Assembly: GCF_002355635.1 (NCBI RefSeq)
Contig: NZ_AP017558.1
Location: forward strand, 2,480,001 to 2,544,000
DNA length: 64,000 nucleotides
From: Halopenitus persicus
GTDB taxonomy: Archaea; Halobacteriota; Halobacteria; Halobacteriales; Haloferacaceae
Reading direction: 5' to 3'
Below the pieces are notes generated by a model. That model worked only from the letters and a program-made list of their open reading frames with translations, was not told the DNA's origin and did not search any database. Each line of letters starts with the position of its first letter. Position 1 is the first letter of the stretch. This document shows positions 52,669 through 62,443 of the stretch, one piece after another. Position numbers and translations under genes: made by a program.

Positions 52669-53118
52669 ATGCAGCGGAGACGGTTCCTGCAACGTGCGGC
52701 CGGGACGGCGACGGTCGCGGCGACGCTTCCCCTCTCGGGGTGTCTCGAGGGCATCGCCGGGATCGGGACCGGCGGGAACGGAGAACCCGACTACGACGTG
52801 GGTATGACCGCGACGACGTTCCGCCCCCAGGAGGTCACGATCGCGGTCGGCGAGTCGGTCACTTGGCGGAACACGAGCGCGCGGACCCATACCGTCACCG
52901 CCTACGAGGGCGCCATTCCCGAGGACGCCGACTTCTTCGCGACCGGCGGCTACGAGGACGAGGCGACCGCCCGCGACGAATGGTGGAGCGCCCGCGGCGG
53001 CGCCCTGGAGAACGCCGAGGAGTTCACTCACACCTTCGAGGTTCCGGGCCGATACGATTACGTCTGCATCCCGCACGAACAGGGCGGGATGATCGGCGCC
53101 GTGATCGTCGAGGAGTGA
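52669..53118 (+). CDS. halocyanin (blue copper lipoprotein)
   Basis: It has 149 residues from the ATG at 52669. MQRRRFLQRAAG is a Tat signal and LPLSGC (Cys25) the lipobox. The type I copper ligands are His74 in ARTHTVT, Cys133 and His136 in YVCIPHEQGG, and Met141. FRPQEVTIAVGESVTWRN is the plastocyanin-like strand. It shuttles electrons at the outer membrane surface, to a terminal oxidase in the usual view. It lies four bases before the SafE-like gene. Confidence 0.93.
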   Translation: MQRRRFLQRAAGTATVAATLPLSGCLEGIAGIGTGGNGEPDYDVGMTATTFRPQEVTIAVGESVTWRNTSARTHTVTAYEGAIPEDADFFATGGYEDEATARDEWWSARGGALENAEEFTHTFEVPGRYDYVCIPHEQGGMIGAVIVEE

Positions 53119-53121
53119 CCG

Positions 53122-53934
53122 ATGGTACCGACGGCCGCGGAGCTCCTCGGCGTCGACGTCGCCCTGTTCCTGCTCGTCGGCCTGCTCGGCGGTGCCCACT
53201 GTATCGGGATGTGTGGTCCCCTCGTTACGGTCTACGCCGACCGGATGGGTCCCGAATCGGATCCGGCCGGCGACGGTGCGGTCGGTGGGAGCCGCGACTC
53301 ACACCTCACCACCTACGAGGTCCGCCAGCACGCGCTGTTCAACGTCGGGCGGGCGACGAGCTACACCCTCATCGGCGCGCTCCTGGGCGCGATCGGCGGC
53401 GCGGTCTTTCTCACCGCCGAGACGCTCACGTCGACGGCAGGGGTTGTTCGCGGGACCGTCGGCGTCCTCGTCGGGCTGTTCGTGGTCGTGATCGGCGCCC
53501 GCTACCTGCTTGGCGGGGCCGCGGCCGGGATCCATCTACCGGGGCTCGAGCGCGTCACGGGTCGCCTGATGACCCACGTCGACCGGCTCGCGAACGGGCC
53601 CGGGATCGTCCTCCTCGGCGGGCTCCACGGGCTGTTGCCCTGCCCGATCCTCTATCCCGCGTATCTCTACGCGTTCGCGAGCGGCTCCGCGGCGTCGGGC
53701 GCGCTCGCGCTCGCGGCGCTCGGGATCGGGACGATCCCGGCGGTCTTCGCCTACGGAACCGTCATCGAAGCGGTCGACGCGGTCCACCGCAAGCGGCTCC
53801 ATCGTCTGCTCGGCGTCGTGTTCCTGGCGCTGGGATACGTGCTGTTCGCCCACGGGCTGATGAGCCTCGGGATCCACGTTCCGCACCCGATGTTTCCGTT
53901 CTACGATCCCCTGAGCGGCGCGGGGAGTGGGTGA
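53122..53934 (+). CDS. SafE/CcdA-like membrane protein, cytochrome oxidase-assembly type
   Basis: The gene encodes 270 residues and six to seven helices. GGAHCIGMCGPLV carries the GxHCxGMCGP signature of this family (UreH-like domain beside CcoI). HGLLPCPILYPAYLYAFASG is the second half-site. Histidine-rich HVPHPMFPF ends it. It lies between halocyanin and a copper P-type ATPase, the arrangement in which relatives serve copper insertion into oxidases. The sulfite-exporter name used for the family is probably misleading here. Confidence 0.85.
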   Translation: MVPTAAELLGVDVALFLLVGLLGGAHCIGMCGPLVTVYADRMGPESDPAGDGAVGGSRDSHLTTYEVRQHALFNVGRATSYTLIGALLGAIGGAVFLTAETLTSTAGVVRGTVGVLVGLFVVVIGARYLLGGAAAGIHLPGLERVTGRLMTHVDRLANGPGIVLLGGLHGLLPCPILYPAYLYAFASGSAASGALALAALGIGTIPAVFAYGTVIEAVDAVHRKRLHRLLGVVFLALGYVLFAHGLMSLGIHVPHPMFPFYDPLSGAGSG

Positions 53935-54005
53935 TGGGCCCGCAGACGCAACAGTCATTCACGTCCGGCCCGAACCGCCCGTAACCGGAATCGGTCGGCC
54001 GTGCC

Positions 54006-54060
54006 CCGACCGAGCGCGTCACGGCGATCCGACCGAGCGCGTCACCGTGCCCCGACCGAA
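54006..54060 (+). repeat. 23-bp tandem repeat before the copper ATPase gene
   Basis: CCGACCGAGCGCGTCAC occurs at 54006-54022 and 54029-54045, and its first nine bases at 54052. The period is 23. It is intergenic and ends 21 bases before the ATPase ATG. Confidence 0.85.
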
Positions 54061-54080
54061 CGGACCCACGCCCCACACCC

Positions 54081-56711
54081 ATGACCGAGGACCAGACCTG
54101 TACGCTGTGTGAGCTCCCGGCCGCCGACGTGGTCGACGACGACGGCAACCGGTTCTGCTGTCCCGGCTGCCGCGACGTTCACGAGGCCCTGGGATCGGTC
54201 GACGACGTCGACGCGGACGACGTCCGCGACCGGGTCGGCGAGGGCGATGCGGAAGCGAACCCGGACGGAACCGAAAACGCAGCCGGGAACGATTCCGATC
54301 CCGTGGTCCCCGAGGACCACGAACCGACGTTCCTCGAGGTCGACGGGATGCACTGTGCGACCTGCGAGGCGTTCATCGAGTCGGCCGCCGAGGCGACCGA
54401 CGGCGTCAGCGCCGCCAGCGCGAGCTACGTGACGGAGACGGTCCGGATCGACCACGATCCCGAGACGGTCTCGGCGGCGGACCTCCAGGCGGCCGTCTCC
54501 GGGCTCGGATACAGCGCCTATTCACGGGATGACGCCTTCAGCCGCCGCCGGGCCGACGCCATCGCGACGGTTCGGCTCGCGGTCGGCGTGCTCGTGGGGA
54601 TGATGGTGATGTTACAGTACGTCGTGATCATCTACCCGACCTACTTCGACGGCCTCTTTTATACCGACGCGATGGCCCGATTCCTCACGGACGCGCTGCG
54701 CCACACCTCCAGCACGTACTTCTACGGTTTCGTCGGCATTCTCACGACCATCGTCGTGGTCGTGACCGGCAAGCCGATCCTCAGGGGCGCGTACGTGAGC
54801 CTCCGCACCCGGTCGCCGAACATGGACCTGCTCGTCGCGCTGGCGGCGATGAGCGCGTACGCCTATTCGGTCCTCTCGATCGCGACCGGCAAGGAACACG
54901 TCTACTTCGACGTGACCGTCGCGATCATCGTGATCGTCACGATCGGCACCCACTACGAGACGTCGATCAAACGCCGCGCGACCGATCGGCTCTCGGATCT
55001 GACCGCCGTCCGCGTCGACGAGGCGCGCCGGCTGGTCGACGGGGCCGCAGTCGGTCCCGCCGGAAAGCCGACGGACGAGATGGATGACCCGCTCGCCGCC
55101 GTCGAAGCGGAGACCGTCGCGATCGAGGCCCTCGAGCCGGACGACCGCCTGCTCGTCCGGGCCGGCGAGCGCGTTCCGGTCGACGGCGAGGTCACGGACG
55201 GCGAGGCCGCGGTCGACGAGTCGGTCATCACCGGCGAGTCGCTGCCCGTCGACAAGCGGCCGGGCGACGCCGTCGTCGGCGGCTCGGTCGTCGCGGACGG
55301 GGCGCTCGTGGTGACCGTCGGCGAGGACGCGACGAGCAGCCTCGACCGGATCGCCGAGCTCGTCTGGGACCTCCAGAGTTCGAACCACGGGATCCAGGCG
55401 CTCGCCGACCGCCTCGCCACGGTCTTCGTGCCCGTCGTCCTCGCGATCGCCGCGGTGGCCGCCGCGGGGACCCTCCTCGTCGGCGCTTCGCCCGCGGAGG
55501 CGCTGCTGGTCGGGCTCACCGTGCTCATCGTCTCGTGTCCGTGCGCGCTCGGGCTCGCGACGCCGCTTGCGGTCGCCGCCGGGATCCGCGACGCGCTCGC
55601 GCGGTCGATCGTCGTCTTCGACGACACCGTCTTCGAGCGCGTGCGCGAGGCCGATACCGTCGTCCTGGACAAGACCGGGACCCTGACCACCGGCGAGACG
55701 CGGGTGGTCGCCCACGACCTCGATCCCGACCTCCTCGAGCGCGCCGCCGCCCTCGAGGGCCGGTCCGCCCACCCCGTCGGGACCGCGATCGCGAACGCGG
55801 TCGCGGACTCGACGAACGGTGGAGACGCCGACGCGCCGGCGACGGACGGCGGATCGCCGGTCGCGTCCCGGCGATCGGACGGCGAGGCCGACGCGGACGT
55901 CGAGGGCGACACTGCAGGTGCCACCGATTCCGAAGGCGGCACTGATCCCACCCCCGACTCACGCCGCGTCGAGTCCTTCCGCAGCCATCGGACCGGCGTT
56001 TCAGGGGTCGTCGACGGCGAGGAGATCCTGGTCGGCCATCCCGACCTCTTCGCGGAGCGCGGCTGGACGGTGCCGAACGCGATCGCCGACCGGATCGCGG
56101 ACGCGCGCGAGGTTGGCCGCGTTCCCGTCGCGGTCGGCCGCGACGGCGAGGCGGCGGGGACCATCGTGGTCGGCGACGATCTCCGGGACGGATGGACGGA
56201 GACGGTGACCGAGCTCGACGACCGCGGGGTCGACGTCGTCGTCCTCACCGGCGACGACGAGCGGGCGGCGACGGTCTTCGCCGAACACGAGGCGGTCTCG
56301 CGGGTGTTCGCCGGGGTACCCCCGGAAGGAAAGGCCGAGACCGTTGGACGGCTCTCGGCGACCGGCACGACGGTGATGGTCGGCGACGGGACCAACGATG
56401 CGCCGGCGTTGGCGCGTGCGGATCTTGGGATCGCGCTCGGCGGCGGGACCGCGATGGCCGCCGACGCCGCCGACGTCGCGATCATCGACGACGACCTCCG
56501 GTCGGTCACGACGACCTTCGATCTCGCGAACGCCGCGGGCCGGCGCGTCAAGGGGAACATCGCCTGGGCGTTCTGTTACAACGCCATCGCCATCCCGCTG
56601 GCGGCGCTCGGCGTGTTGAACCCGCTTTTTGCCGCGGTCGCGATGGGCACGAGCAGCCTGCTCGTGGTGGCGAACTCCTCGCGGCCGCTCGTGAGCGACG
56701 ACGGGGAGTAA
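54081..56711 (+). CDS. copper-translocating P1B-type ATPase with N-terminal metal-binding domains
   Basis: The gene encodes 876 residues. The N-terminus has a zinc-ribbon/TRASH-like CTLCELP...FCCPGC (residues 7-34), then an HMA domain with [11 protein letters not shown]. Eight helices, the TGES actuator ([10 protein letters not shown]), the ion motif [12 protein letters not shown], the phosphorylation site DKTGTLT and the hinge [10 protein letters not shown] follow in order. An acidic insert lies in the nucleotide domain (about residues 575-635). CPC and a CcoI-like double N-terminus favour copper export for oxidase assembly. The SafE-like gene is directly upstream. Confidence 0.93.
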   Translation: MTEDQTCTLCELPAADVVDDDGNRFCCPGCRDVHEALGSVDDVDADDVRDRVGEGDAEANPDGTENAAGNDSDPVVPEDHEPTFLEVDGMHCATCEAFIESAAEATDGVSAASASYVTETVRIDHDPETVSAADLQAAVSGLGYSAYSRDDAFSRRRADAIATVRLAVGVLVGMMVMLQYVVIIYPTYFDGLFYTDAMARFLTDALRHTSSTYFYGFVGILTTIVVVVTGKPILRGAYVSLRTRSPNMDLLVALAAMSAYAYSVLSIATGKEHVYFDVTVAIIVIVTIGTHYETSIKRRATDRLSDLTAVRVDEARRLVDGAAVGPAGKPTDEMDDPLAAVEAETVAIEALEPDDRLLVRAGERVPVDGEVTDGEAAVDESVITGESLPVDKRPGDAVVGGSVVADGALVVTVGEDATSSLDRIAELVWDLQSSNHGIQALADRLATVFVPVVLAIAAVAAAGTLLVGASPAEALLVGLTVLIVSCPCALGLATPLAVAAGIRDALARSIVVFDDTVFERVREADTVVLDKTGTLTTGETRVVAHDLDPDLLERAAALEGRSAHPVGTAIANAVADSTNGGDADAPATDGGSPVASRRSDGEADADVEGDTAGATDSEGGTDPTPDSRRVESFRSHRTGVSGVVDGEEILVGHPDLFAERGWTVPNAIADRIADAREVGRVPVAVGRDGEAAGTIVVGDDLRDGWTETVTELDDRGVDVVVLTGDDERAATVFAEHEAVSRVFAGVPPEGKAETVGRLSATGTTVMVGDGTNDAPALARADLGIALGGGTAMAADAADVAIIDDDLRSVTTTFDLANAAGRRVKGNIAWAFCYNAIAIPLAALGVLNPLFAAVAMGTSSLLVVANSSRPLVSDDGE

Positions 56712-56722
56712 GCAGGACCGCC

Positions 56723-56754
56723 GCTCCGGTTAGTCGACGCTCCGGTCAGTCCAC
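56723..56754 (-). repeat. 16-bp duplication including the OsmC stop
   Basis: GCTCCGGTTAGTCGAC (56723-56738) and GCTCCGGTCAGTCCAC (56739-56754) are adjacent copies differing at two positions. The second contains the OsmC stop (TCA on the plus strand, 56746-56748) and the first has TTAGTC at the same place, giving a TAA in phase. Confidence 0.65.
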
Positions 56755-57276
56755 GTTCCAGTCGGTCTCGATCTCCGGCGGATTCACGAGCGTCTGGTAG
56801 ACGACGCAGTACCGCTCGGTCGCCCGCTCGAAGGCCGCCGCCGTGTCGGGATCGATCGCCTCCCCCTCGGCCGGATCGACGTCGATCGTGAGGCGGACGT
56901 CCTCGAAGCCGACCGGCGCCTCCTCGTCGACGCCCATCGTGCCCCGAAGGTCCAGATCGCCTTCGACCTCGACGCCCACGTCCGCGTCGATGCCGAAGTT
57001 CTCCGCGACCGCCTGCGCGGTGAGCTGCGAGCAGGCCGCCAGCGCGCCGAGCAGCAGATCGCCCGAGCAGGCGCCCGATCCCGGGCCGCCGGCACCCTCG
57101 TGGAGCTCGGCCTCGTAGATGGCTCGACCGATGTCGACGTTACAGGCGCGCCCCTCCTCGGCCTGCTCGGCACCGGTGGCCGACAGCGTTACCTTCGCGG
57201 CCTCCGGGTTCTCCTCGTATTCCGCCTTCAGCGGCTCCTGGATCTCGGTCAGGTCCTGGTCGGTGGAGTCGGACAT
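56746..57276 (-). CDS. OsmC-family protein
   Basis: The gene encodes 176 residues from the ATG at 57276-57274. GACSGDLLLGALAACSQLTAQAVAENFGIDADVGVEVEGDL has the two-cysteine neighbourhood of OsmC/Ohr proteins (the second Cys in AACS). AAAFERATERYCVVYQTLVNPPEIE carries a further Cys. OsmC/Ohr members reduce organic hydroperoxides with a Cys pair. Whether both needed cysteines are here is not certain, so peroxidase activity is likely but not proven. It is convergent with the copper ATPase. Confidence 0.85.
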   Translation of the reverse strand: MSDSTDQDLTEIQEPLKAEYEENPEAAKVTLSATGAEQAEEGRACNVDIGRAIYEAELHEGAGGPGSGACSGDLLLGALAACSQLTAQAVAENFGIDADVGVEVEGDLDLRGTMGVDEEAPVGFEDVRLTIDVDPAEGEAIDPDTAAAFERATERYCVVYQTLVNPPEIETDWNVD

Positions 57277-57344
57277 ACACGCCATCGGCGGTGACGGCAG
57301 GAACGGTTTCGGAGAGCGACAAATACCGCCGTCGTCTCGGACGC

Positions 57345-57410
57345 GCTCCTCTTCGACTGCGCTTGCGGTCCCGACGGCGCTACTCCTCGACTGCGCTTGC
57401 AGCCCGGACG
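57345..57410 (-). repeat. degenerate duplication of the gatA 3' end
   Basis: GCTCCTCTTCGACTGCGC... (57345-57376) and GCTACTCCTCGACTGCGC... (57379-57410) are 32-base copies with a few mismatches, period 34. The second is the coding end of gatA with its stop (CTA, 57380-57382). Confidence 0.7.
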
Positions 57411-58654
57411 ATCGTCTCCTCGCCGAACGTCGGGCCGATCAGCTGGAGGCCGACCGGAAGCCCCTCGGCGGTGCCGGCGGGCACCGAGATCGCGGGCAGG
57501 TTCGCCAGGTTGACCGGCGTCGTGTTCGCGTCGGCCAGGTACATCGTCATCGGGTCGTCGATCCCCTCGCCCAGCTCGAAGGGGAGCACGGGCATCGTCG
57601 GCGAGGCGATCACGTCCACGTCCGCGAAGGCGTCGTCGAAGTCCGACCGGACCCACTCGCGGGCGTCCTGGGCCTTCGCGTAGTACTTCTCGTGGTACCC
57701 GGCCGAGAGCGCGTACGTGCCCAGGAGGATCCGGCGTTTGACCTCCTCGCCGAAGCCCTCGGATCGCGTCTCGGCGAACGTCTCGTTCCAGTTCCCGTCG
57801 TGGCCGGCCGAGTGGCCGTACCGGACGCCGTCGAACCGCGCGAGGTTCGAGGAGGCCTCCGAGGTCGCGATGACGTAGTAGGCCTGCACGGCGTGTTCGA
57901 CCGACGGGAGCGAGACCTCGACCGTCTCGGCACCCTTCGCCTCGAGATCGTCGAGCGCCGCCTCGACGGTCTCGACGACGCCCTCGTGGGCGCCCTCGAA
58001 GAGCTCGGGGACGACGCCGACGGTCATTCCATCGACGTCGCCGTCGGCCGCGGCGGCGTAGTTCGCGTCCGCGCCGGCCTCACGGGTCGTGGCGTCGTGA
58101 GGGTCGGGGCCGGCGATGACGTCGAGCAGCGCCGCCGCCTCCTCGACGCTCCCGGCGATCGGGCCGATCTGTTCGAGCGAGTTGGCGTACGCGATCAGTC
58201 CGTACCGCGAGACGAGCCCGTAGGTCGGCTTGATCCCGACGACCCCGCAGAAGGCCGCCGGACAGCGGACCGACCCGCCCGTGTCGGTCCCGAGCGCGAC
58301 GTCGGCCTCGCCGGCGGCGACCGCGGCCGCGGACCCGCCCGAGGATCCCCCGGGCACGCGGTCGGGATCGACCGGATTGCGCGTCGGGCCGAAGTGGGAC
58401 GTCTCCGTGGTCGTCCCCATCCCGAACTCGTCCATGTTCGCCTTGCCGACGATCGTCGCGCCGGCGTCGGCGAGCCGCGTCACGACGGTGGCGTCGTACG
58501 GCGGCACGTAGCCCTCCAGCATCCGGGAGCCGCAGGTCGTTTCGACGCCGGCGGTCGAGATGTTGTCCTTGACCGCGACGGTGGTTCCCGCGAGCGGGCC
58601 GTCGTCGGTCCCCTCGATCGACTCCTCGGTGATGAACGCGTTGACGTCGGCCAT
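57380..58654 (-). CDS. gatA: Asp-tRNA(Asn)/Glu-tRNA(Gln) amidotransferase subunit A
   Basis: The gene encodes 424 residues, shorter than the bacterial ~485 as is usual in haloarchaea. The amidase triad is Lys29 (VAVKDNI), cis-Ser104/105 (VPGGSSGGSAA) and nucleophile Ser128 (GTDTGGSVRCPAAFCG). It frees ammonia from glutamine for transamidation of misacylated tRNA. The start codon directly abuts the gatC stop. gatB is not in the window, as in other haloarchaea where it lies elsewhere. Confidence 0.95.
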   Translation of the reverse strand: MADVNAFITEESIEGTDDGPLAGTTVAVKDNISTAGVETTCGSRMLEGYVPPYDATVVTRLADAGATIVGKANMDEFGMGTTTETSHFGPTRNPVDPDRVPGGSSGGSAAAVAAGEADVALGTDTGGSVRCPAAFCGVVGIKPTYGLVSRYGLIAYANSLEQIGPIAGSVEEAAALLDVIAGPDPHDATTREAGADANYAAAADGDVDGMTVGVVPELFEGAHEGVVETVEAALDDLEAKGAETVEVSLPSVEHAVQAYYVIATSEASSNLARFDGVRYGHSAGHDGNWNETFAETRSEGFGEEVKRRILLGTYALSAGYHEKYYAKAQDAREWVRSDFDDAFADVDVIASPTMPVLPFELGEGIDDPMTMYLADANTTPVNLANLPAISVPAGTAEGLPVGLQLIGPTFGEETIVRAASAVEE

Positions 58655-59017
58655 CTACGACACCCGCGGCCCGCGGAAGTAGCCGTCTTCCGTCTCCGCG
58701 GCGTTCCGGAGCGCCTCGGACTGGGTGAGTCCCTCTCGGACCTCGTCGGGACGCATCACGTTCACCAGCTCCGCCTCGCGGTCGAACTCGGGGACCTCAT
58801 CCAGCGTCTCGAAGTACCCGAGGATCTCCGCGAACTGTTCGGGGAACGCCTCCCGCTCCGACTCCTCGAGGTCGACGCGGGCGAGACTAGCGACGTGGTC
58901 GACGTCCTCGACGTCGACGTCGGTCGCGTCAGCCGTCTCCCCCGCCTCGTCCGTGTCCGCGGTCGTGGCCGCCGCCTCCGCGGCCGCATCGGACCGTTCG
59001 TCGGGCGAATCGCTCAT
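58655..59017 (-). CDS. gatC: amidotransferase subunit C
   Basis: The gene encodes 120 residues from the ATG at 59017-59015. The GatC core is VDHVASLARVDLEESEREAFPEQFAEILGYFETLDEVPEF and MRPDEVREGLTQSEALRNAAETEDGYFRGPRV, the latter being the typical C-terminal GYFRVP-like end. The first 40 residues are an acidic haloarchaeal extension. It stabilises GatA-GatB. No spacer separates it from gatA. Confidence 0.93.
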   Translation of the reverse strand: MSDSPDERSDAAAEAAATTADTDEAGETADATDVDVEDVDHVASLARVDLEESEREAFPEQFAEILGYFETLDEVPEFDREAELVNVMRPDEVREGLTQSEALRNAAETEDGYFRGPRVS

Positions 59018-59112
59018 ACCGGAGAGTGTGACGGCCCGGGAGTAAGGGTTTCGAATCGATCGACCCCCCGTGGTTCGTATCGACCACGTGACCGCCGTCC
59101 GTCGGTGAACCT

Positions 59113-59174
59113 CGCTTGCCCGTCGGGCGGTCCTACTTCGGAGCCCGCTTGCCCGTCGGGCGGTCCTACTTCGG
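59113..59174 (-). repeat. exact duplication of the glycosyltransferase gene end with stop
   Basis: A 29-base sequence beginning CGCTTGCCCGTCGGGCGG is present exactly at 59113-59141 and at 59146-59174, period 33. The second copy contains the stop of the glycosyltransferase gene (CTA, 59166-59168) and the first has CTA at 59133-59135. Confidence 0.93.
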
Positions 59175-60506
59175 CGTGACCTCGAACGTCGGAGCCGCAC
59201 CGTGGAGGGTTCCCCAGACCGCGCTCACGATCGGGATCGCCCAGATACCCGCGTATATCGCCTGCGTGAGCGGGTTCGAGAGAAGGTAGAACCGGACCTT
59301 CTCGCGGCGGGTCTCGAGGGGGACTGCGCGCCGCGTCGCCGCGTAGGTACGGCGCGTGAACTCGGCCCAACAGAGGAGGTTGAACGCGACCAGGACCGTC
59401 ACGGCGGTGGGCAGCGCGACTCCTGAGCCGGCGATCGCGGTCCACGCGACCACCATGCCGACGGGAACGCCGACGAAGTTCGCGACCGAGAGAGCCTGGT
59501 TGGCCACGGTGAAGGTCCAAAAGCGGACTCGCTCCTGGAGCGTGAACTCGTCGCGGAACAGGTGGCCGTACGGGCCTCCGACCCAGCGACGCTTCTGCCG
59601 GACCCAGTCACCGAGGTCGCTCGGACAGAGGTCCTGCACGTATCGGTCGACGATCCCGAGCCGGTAGCCCCGGAGGTAGGCGGCCACGCCCAGCGTCATG
59701 TCCTCGGTGATCGCGTCGGGGTCCCAGGCGCCGAGCGCGTAGAGGTCGCTGACGCCGATGAAGTACCCCTTTCCGAGCAGCTGGTAGGGTCCCGTGCTGG
59801 TTCGGGCGTAGATCGCGTCCGACCACGCCGCGATCCCCATCGCCTCCAGGGTCGGCAGCCAGCCGTCGGAGACGTTCCGGACCGTCTGTTTGGCCTGCAC
59901 GATGTCGTACTCCTCGAGTCCGCCGACCGCGAGCCGGAAGGTGTCCGGCGGAAGCTTCGTGTCGGCGTCGGAGACGGTGACGACGTCGTCCGGTTCGAAC
60001 GACAGCGAGGCGAACGCGTAGGTCAGCGCCGCGGCCTTGGTCTGGGGGACGAAATCCCCGGCGATCAGTCGCGCGTTGGCCTGCAGGTAATACGAGAGCC
60101 CCTCCTGGTCGACCTGGTGTGGCACCACGTCCCAACCCCGTTCGGCCGCCGACGCGGCCAGGTCGTCGACGTATCCGCCGACGACGTCGTCGTCCGCCTC
60201 GTGGATCACGTAGACGTGGATCGATTCGGTCGGATACTCCTGGGCGAACACGTCCGCGATCGTCTCCTCGATGACCGCACGGCGTTCGTTTCTGACCGCC
60301 AATAGGACGTGCACGGGCCGGATCCGATCGCGTTCGACCGTTTCCGACTCCGCGTCGCCACGGTCGAACGCGATCGCCCGCCCGTCCTCCACGACGTTGA
60401 TCGGCTGGGAGTACAACAGCGAGGCCACCGAGAGGTTGATCAGCCCGTAGACGACCTGGGTGGCGACGAACACGCCCAGGATCACGGGCAACAGCGGTTC
60501 GAACAC
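59166..60506 (-). CDS. membrane-bound family 2 glycosyltransferase
   Basis: It has 446 residues from the GTG at 60506-60504. TTCATATT (about 60529-60536 on the minus strand) is the TATA box, so the basic frame further upstream is excluded. A first helix (PLLPVILGVFVATQVVYGLI) is followed by the GT2 domain: HVLLAVRNERRAVIEETIADVFAQ, VVTVSDADTKLPPDTF (D-x-D), GYFIGVSDLYALGAWDPDAITEDMTLG (ED) and QKRRWVGGPYGHL (QxxRW). Four C-terminal helices follow. The QxxRW motif means a processive synthase of a surface polysaccharide or glycolipid; the sugar is unknown. Confidence 0.9.
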   Translation of the reverse strand: MFEPLLPVILGVFVATQVVYGLINLSVASLLYSQPINVVEDGRAIAFDRGDAESETVERDRIRPVHVLLAVRNERRAVIEETIADVFAQEYPTESIHVYVIHEADDDVVGGYVDDLAASAAERGWDVVPHQVDQEGLSYYLQANARLIAGDFVPQTKAAALTYAFASLSFEPDDVVTVSDADTKLPPDTFRLAVGGLEEYDIVQAKQTVRNVSDGWLPTLEAMGIAAWSDAIYARTSTGPYQLLGKGYFIGVSDLYALGAWDPDAITEDMTLGVAAYLRGYRLGIVDRYVQDLCPSDLGDWVRQKRRWVGGPYGHLFRDEFTLQERVRFWTFTVANQALSVANFVGVPVGMVVAWTAIAGSGVALPTAVTVLVAFNLLCWAEFTRRTYAATRRAVPLETRREKVRFYLLSNPLTQAIYAGIWAIPIVSAVWGTLHGAAPTFEVTPK

Positions 60507-60719
60507 GCGAGTGACTGCGGGGCCACGGAATATGAAGGTTGGTACGGCGGTGAATGGCGACGCGTCGACGGTGAAACCGCGACGCGTGCGGTGGCGACGC
60601 CGTGATACGTCGTCCGTCGAGCGATGGACACGCCGGCGCGGTTGCCGTCCCGCAGATCCCAACGGTGCGGGACGTCCTAACACGGGAGACTTTTTACCAC
60701 AGGGAAGGTAGCCGGGAAC

Positions 60720-61445
60720 ATGATCTCACTCGAGGACGCCGTCACGGCTCGGCTCGAATCACACGGGGAGCGATTCGAAGTGCTGATCGACCCCGACGCG
60801 GCGCTGGCGATGAAACGTGGCGACTTCGAGGGCGACCTCGAGGACGTGATCGCCGCCGAGGACGTCTTCGAGAACGCCTCCCGTGGCGACCGCCCCGCCG
60901 AATCCGCCCTCGAGGAGGTGTTCGGGACGACCGACCCGATGGAGATAATCCCGGAGGTGGTCGAGCGCGGCGAGATCCAGATCACCGCCGACCAGCGCCG
61001 CGAGATGCAGGAGCGCAAGCGCAAGCGGCTCATCAACACCATCGCGCGAAACGCGATCAACCCACAGATGGACGACTCGCCGCACCCGCCCGAGCGCATC
61101 GACCGCGCGCTCGAGGAGGCCGGGTTCACCGTCGATCCGATGGAACCCGTCGAGAACCAGGTCGACGACGCCCTGGAGGCGCTGCGTCCCGTGATCCCCA
61201 TCCGGTTCGAGGAGATCACGGTCGCCGTCCAGCTGCCGCCGGACTACGCCGGCTCCGGCCAGGCGAAGATCCGGGAGTTCGGCGACCTCGAGCGCGAGGA
61301 GTGGCAAAACGACGGCTCGTGGGTCGGCGTGGTGACGTTCCCGGCCGGCCTTCAGAACGATTTCTACGACCTGGCCAACGAGGTCTCCTCGGGCGAGGCC
61401 GAGACGCAGGTCGTCAAGGACAAGGACGACCTCCGGACGCGGTGA
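60720..61445 (+). CDS. ribosome maturation protein SBDS
   Basis: The gene encodes 241 residues, the usual length. ARLESHGERFEVLIDPDAALAMKRGDFEGDLEDVIAAEDVFENASRGDRP covers the FYSH domain. ITADQRREMQERKRKRLINTIARNAINPQ is the middle helical domain. VIPIRFEEITVAVQLPPDYAG starts the C-terminal ferredoxin-like domain. It removes aIF6 from new large ribosomal subunits together with an EF2-like GTPase. A TTTTTA box at about 60690 precedes the ATG. Confidence 0.95.
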   Translation: MISLEDAVTARLESHGERFEVLIDPDAALAMKRGDFEGDLEDVIAAEDVFENASRGDRPAESALEEVFGTTDPMEIIPEVVERGEIQITADQRREMQERKRKRLINTIARNAINPQMDDSPHPPERIDRALEEAGFTVDPMEPVENQVDDALEALRPVIPIRFEEITVAVQLPPDYAGSGQAKIREFGDLEREEWQNDGSWVGVVTFPAGLQNDFYDLANEVSSGEAETQVVKDKDDLRTR

Positions 61446-61490
61446 CGTCGGGCGGTCGTCGTCACTCCGCGCTCGCGCCGCCATCGACGC

Positions 61491-61521
61491 TTAGCCCTTA
61501 GCCCTTAGCCGTCAGGCGTTA
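61491..61521 (-). repeat. short TTAGCCC tandem repeat at the VOC gene end
   Basis: CTTAGCCCTTAGCCCTTAGCC (a 7-base period) lies just downstream of the VOC stop, whose own sequence is GTTAGCC (TTA at 61519-61521). The unit carries the reverse stop triplet like the other duplications in this window. Confidence 0.6.
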
Positions 61522-62379
61522 GCCGGCGCCGGCGTCGTCAGCGTCAGCGTCGTTCGCTCCCGTGTTGTCAGCCCCGCCAGCGACGATCGAGATCCGGTGT
61601 CCGTCGGGGTCACGAACGCGGAATCCGCCATCGATCGGTTCGAGTGCGCCGGCCGCAGCGGTCGCGTCGGTCACGTCCGCATCGCTCGCGGTCGAATCGC
61701 GTGCGTTCGCGATCCGTGCGGCGTCAGCTTCGGGGTCGTCGCTCGCCAGGCCGAGGTCGACGTGGAGGCCGCCGCGTGCGCCGGCGATCCCGAGATGGGG
61801 CTCCCACAGCTCCAGATCGAACGGGCCGCGTAGGCGCACGCGGGGGCGGTCGGAACCGCGATCGACGACCTCGAAGCCCAGCGATCGGTAGATCGCCTCG
61901 CTCCGCTCGACGGACGCGACCTCCAAAACGACCTCGAAGATCCCCGTCAGACCCGGCGCCTCGTCGTGCCGGTCGCCGATCTCGGCGTCGTCGCCGCGGT
62001 CACCGGCATCGCCATCGCCGGCGGATCCCTCCGTCGTTCCGATCTCGACGCAGTGGCCGTCGGGGTCGTCCACGTACAGCGACCGGTAGGATCCGAACGT
62101 CCGCTCGACGGGGTCGAGGTCCCCACAGCGCGCGAGCCAGTCGTCGTAGGCGTCGGCGGTCGTCGAGAACGCGAAGTGGGTGTGAACGCCGCCCCGCGGA
62201 ACCGCCCGTGGGCGACGGCACACGAGACGCGACCCGGAACCGCCGACCGCGTAGGCGACCTCCCGGTCGGTGCGACGGACGCGCTCGCGGCCGAGCCCGA
62301 GCCGGTTTTCGTAGAACTCGCGTGCGCGATCCAGCGATCGGACCTCGAGCGCGAGGTGTGTGAGTCCGGTGACGGTCAT
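61519..62379 (-). CDS. two-domain VOC/glyoxalase-like dioxygenase-fold protein
   Basis: It has 286 residues. LTHLALEVRSLDRAREFYENRLGLG starts the first domain; VHTHFAFSTTADAYDDWL and GSYRSLYVDDPDGHCVEIGT complete it. An acidic insert leads to a second unit with IFEVVLEVASVERSEAIYRSLGFEVV, LELWEPHLGI and FRVRDPDGHRISIVAGG. The metal ligands H/E are partly present (His in LTHLALE, Glu in CVEIG). The family covers extradiol dioxygenases, glyoxalases and resistance proteins, so the function is open. Confidence 0.85.
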   Translation of the reverse strand: MTVTGLTHLALEVRSLDRAREFYENRLGLGRERVRRTDREVAYAVGGSGSRLVCRRPRAVPRGGVHTHFAFSTTADAYDDWLARCGDLDPVERTFGSYRSLYVDDPDGHCVEIGTTEGSAGDGDAGDRGDDAEIGDRHDEAPGLTGIFEVVLEVASVERSEAIYRSLGFEVVDRGSDRPRVRLRGPFDLELWEPHLGIAGARGGLHVDLGLASDDPEADAARIANARDSTASDADVTDATAAAGALEPIDGGFRVRDPDGHRISIVAGGADNTGANDADADDAGAG

Positions 62380-62443
62380 CGGTGGGGAGTCCGGGTCGGC
62401 AGGCGGTCGTGGACAGTCATCGGGGACCGGACCGGCGTGCCGG

